From NCBI GenBank assembly GCA_902783215.1, contig CACZQD010000085.1:1-15635 (forward strand): a stretch of 15,635 nucleotides of DNA. The letters run 5' to 3'. Numbering within the stretch: the stretch's first letter is position 1; each line of letters opens with the position of its first letter. The notes below the pieces were generated by a model. The model ran no database searches. It had not been told where the DNA came from and was given only the letters and a program-made list of their open reading frames with translations. The translations under genes were made by a program, and so were the position numbers. This stretch comes from an uncultured Erysipelotrichaceae bacterium. Its GTDB lineage: Bacteria; Bacillota_I; Bacilli_A; RF39; UBA660. This document shows, piece by piece, positions 13,507-15,635 of this stretch.

Positions 13507-15585
13507 TTAAGATTTACCAATCCCAGCTTGGTTAGCAGCGGCAACTTGTGCAGCATCGGAAGTTTGTGCCGCATATAATGTATCGCTGACATTGTTTCCA
13601 GTGGCCAAAGATTGTTTTTTGGCATTTGACAATGATTCGAAGTTTTGATGAATTTTAATACCATCTGCATCTTTAGCATTTGCATTAAATGAATCAAAAT
13701 TGCTATCATCTGTAACATCCCCTACTGTATTCTTTGTGAAATTCAAATCTGACAATCCAGCTTCATTAGCATATTCTTGATTATTTTGATTTCTAACATT
13801 AAACTCACGAACAATTGATTTAACTTTTCCATCAACAGTTGCCTGTCCTGATTCAAGTATATATTTATATGCTTTGTCTTCTGTTTGATTTAATGCTGCT
13901 TTTGCATTTGCAATTTTTATAGAATCTCCGCTTTGTTTCGCAGATTCATATTCTGCTTGGGCTTTTAATAATTTTTGTCTAGCTGTGAACCAAGCTTCTT
14001 TTCCTGTTGTTTTTGTATCATATTCACCATTATTAGTTAATTCATCCATTATTCTTTCGCGAATATCTCCTTCAGCTTTTGCTTGTTGGTCATAAAATTG
14101 TTTTTGCTTTTCCAAAGCTTTTTGTTCTCTTTCCATTCTTGAGCCAGCAGATTCAGCACCAATAAACCCTGTGGCACGTGCACCCATTCTTCCCATAAAC
14201 GTTGAACCATTTGCTCGTGCCTCTCTTAATCTTGCATTAGCAGCAACTTGATCTTTATGAATTTCTCCAATTTTTTTGCCTTTTAGTCCACCAGACAATC
14301 CGGATGCCATCCCTGTAAACCATTTACCTGCTCCTGCACCAGTTGCAGTTCCTACTGCACCAATACCTAAGCCTACTGCTGCGCCTGCAGCTGCTGCTGG
14401 AAGTTTAGAAGCAATTTTGCCCCCAATCATTCCTTCTTCCATTTTTTTGAATGGATTAAGTGTAAATTTACCATCTCCATCAAGTTTAATACCTAAATTA
14501 TTAAGAATTTGTGGTAATTGTTTAATAAAGAATAATACTCCAATTATAATAAATATTTTCACAACTGGATCGGTTTCAGTAGAACCATCAACTACATCTA
14601 CTAATTCGTCAATATTCGTTATAATAAATATACCTAAGAATAATACTAACAATCTTACAAATAAGCTTATATATGTTGTTCCACACATTTTTGCCCATTT
14701 ACCAAACAATCCATCTTTACCACTTTTAGGATCCATATAAGATATAATTGGAATTGGTGCGATTAATTGTAAAAATGCTAGCTTAATTGATCTTACACCA
14801 ATATCTATACAAAAACTAATAAGAAGCAAAGATACTATAACTCCACTTATTGTAGTTAAAGGCCATTTATAATCAAACAAATATGTTTCAGAATCTCCTT
14901 TTAGAGTGGTATTTATAGTGTTTAACCTAAATGTCAAGCCAAAGCTTTCCTCTCCTATTCCTAATTTATAATTTTCTATATTTGTTTTATCAGTATCGTT
15001 GATTTTTTTTAGTAATTGTTTATAACATTTATTATTTAATTTTCCATCCTCATCTTTTAAAGTTGCGCATGATTCTAAACCATTAATGTAATAATTTGGT
15101 TGAAAAAATGGCATTAAAATTTCATATTTAATTTTATCTCCACCACTTAATATATCTCTTTGATAACCTTTACCTTCATCATCAGTGCCATCTCCAAATA
15201 TAATTCTTGCTAAAGTATTATCATCCAATATCATTGCTTGTAGGCGAAATGCCATGTTAAATATATATGGAACAATAGCAAGCATAACAAGTGATATTAT
15301 CGTATTCATAGCTAATTTTGATACGCCTTTTGATTTGTCAGTAAAATCATCAGGATTAACAATGTACATTATAAGTGAAAAACTAACTTTAAACAACATG
15401 AAAACTCCAAGTAGGATTTGAATTCTACCAGCTACTGATTGTATCGTTCCCTGAGATAAAATTGAAACTCTTGAAATATCAATTAAAATATTATATAAAT
15501 TCCCAATTAAATCATAGATTGATCTATCAAGCCAGAACCAAAAACTTGAGAAAATTGACCAAAGCCAACCTAAACCGAACGTCAT
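13507..15585 (-). CDS. VirB6/TrbL-like polytopic channel protein with long helical tail
   Basis: The 692-residue membrane protein has about six helices: near 53-77, 89-112, 242-264, 266-283, 303-325 and 341-357. A first external loop of about 130 residues (112-240) contains two cysteines (173, 187). The segment IGVRSIKLAFLQLIAPIPII (262-281) is a typical VirB6/TrbL core feature. After the last helix comes an Ala/Gly-rich stretch (393-435), a basic segment with GRMGARATGFIGAE, a charged coiled-coil-like region (484-580) and an Asn/Ala-rich end, together about 320 residues of presumed cytosolic tail. VirB6 proteins form the inner-membrane pore that contacts DNA in known systems. It is the first complete gene of the operon in the window. 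The start ATG 15583-15585 has AGATGGTGAT upstream. Confidence 0.88.
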   Translation of the reverse strand: MTFGLGWLWSIFSSFWFWLDRSIYDLIGNLYNILIDISRVSILSQGTIQSVAGRIQILLGVFMLFKVSFSLIMYIVNPDDFTDKSKGVSKLAMNTIISLVMLAIVPYIFNMAFRLQAMILDDNTLARIIFGDGTDDEGKGYQRDILSGGDKIKYEILMPFFQPNYYINGLESCATLKDEDGKLNNKCYKQLLKKINDTDKTNIENYKLGIGEESFGLTFRLNTINTTLKGDSETYLFDYKWPLTTISGVIVSLLLISFCIDIGVRSIKLAFLQLIAPIPIISYMDPKSGKDGLFGKWAKMCGTTYISLFVRLLVLFLGIFIITNIDELVDVVDGSTETDPVVKIFIIIGVLFFIKQLPQILNNLGIKLDGDGKFTLNPFKKMEEGMIGGKIASKLPAAAAGAAVGLGIGAVGTATGAGAGKWFTGMASGLSGGLKGKKIGEIHKDQVAANARLREARANGSTFMGRMGARATGFIGAESAGSRMEREQKALEKQKQFYDQQAKAEGDIRERIMDELTNNGEYDTKTTGKEAWFTARQKLLKAQAEYESAKQSGDSIKIANAKAALNQTEDKAYKYILESGQATVDGKVKSIVREFNVRNQNNQEYANEAGLSDLNFTKNTVGDVTDDSNFDSFNANAKDADGIKIHQNFESLSNAKKQSLATGNNVSDTLYAAQTSDAAQVAAANQAGIGKS

Positions 15586-15623
15586 AATATCACCATCTTT
15601 TCAAACTTTTCACTAGTATCATA

Positions 15624-15629
15624 ATTATA
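15624..15629 (-). promoter_or_regulatory. Possible -10 box upstream of the VirB6-like gene
   Basis: A perfect minus-strand TATAAT lies about 40 bases before the VirB6-like start. The matching -35 region would lie outside the window, so it cannot be judged. In this AT-rich DNA the match alone is weak, and the gene may equally be read from an upstream operon promoter. Confidence 0.25.
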
Positions 15630-15635
15630 ACAAAA

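Noticed and set aside
13485..13718. Short minus-strand frame of 77 codons before the PrgI-like gene
   Set aside because: It is an alternative frame inside the 3' end of the VirB6-like gene, with a repetitive Met/Leu composition and no family pattern.
14276..14740. Proline-rich plus-strand reading frame of 154 codons
   Set aside because: It is the antisense of the Ala/Gly-rich part of the VirB6-like gene. It has no domain pattern, and the sense gene is clearly real.
1..15635. UGA read as tryptophan (mycoplasma code)
   Set aside because: TGA closes several genes exactly at ATGA overlaps, and tryptophans in the conserved proteins are TGG.
1..15635. tRNA, rRNA, CRISPR array or insertion sequence
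   Set aside because: No regular spaced repeats, no terminal inverted repeats with a transposase, and no RNA gene signature was seen; nearly all bases are within protein-coding genes.

Overview
The window is AT-rich, and every gene lies on the minus strand. Transcription therefore runs from high to low coordinates, and the genes are very tightly packed. UGA is used as a stop (ATGA start-stop overlaps at 12646-12649 and 6119-6122; TGA ends the gene at 1866), so this is not a UGA=Trp mycoplasma. Strong Shine-Dalgarno sequences, lipoproteins, a CIRCE element and several peptidoglycan hydrolases point to a walled, low-GC Gram-positive. An uncultured gut Bacilli lineage (Erysipelotrichales or RF39-like) is a plausible guess, but the sequence does not prove it.

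Region 1 (15585 down to 3501) is a nine-gene Gram-positive type IV secretion / conjugation operon. In transcription order it encodes: a VirB6/TrbL-like polytopic protein with a long helical tail; a PrgI/VirB3-like small membrane protein; a VirB4 ATPase split into two overlapping genes (N-domain, then motor domain); a bitopic CHAP-domain cell-wall amidase/endopeptidase; a lipoprotein that also has a C-terminal membrane helix; a secreted fusion of an M23 metalloendopeptidase with a GH24-type lysozyme; two tandem small bitopic proteins that look like NTF2/VirB8-type subunits; and a VirD4/TraG coupling ATPase. Together they could form the energising ATPases, the membrane channel and the wall-piercing enzymes of a DNA (or protein) export machine. 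No relaxase, integrase, oriT or pilin is recognisable here. They may lie upstream, beyond 15635, or the system may not be a conventional integrative element.

Region 2 (3446-2676) holds a single-domain rhodanese, which ends in a hairpin terminator, followed by a small lipoprotein.

Region 3 (2603-1) holds a lipoprotein of unknown function and the chaperone gene htpG, whose last ~30 codons run off the window. htpG has a near-consensus sigma-A promoter followed by a near-perfect CIRCE operator (HrcA target). The promoter of the preceding lipoprotein gene carries related CIRCE-type half-sites in unusual spacing. No terminator separates the two genes, so both may belong to one heat-shock unit.

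The main points for follow-up are the altered CIRCE arrangement, the split VirB4, the doubled and tripled wall-hydrolase set, the even numbers of cysteines in most exported proteins, and a short motif shared by the cytosolic tails of the coupling protein and the CHAP protein. There is no gene-free stretch longer than 300 bases.
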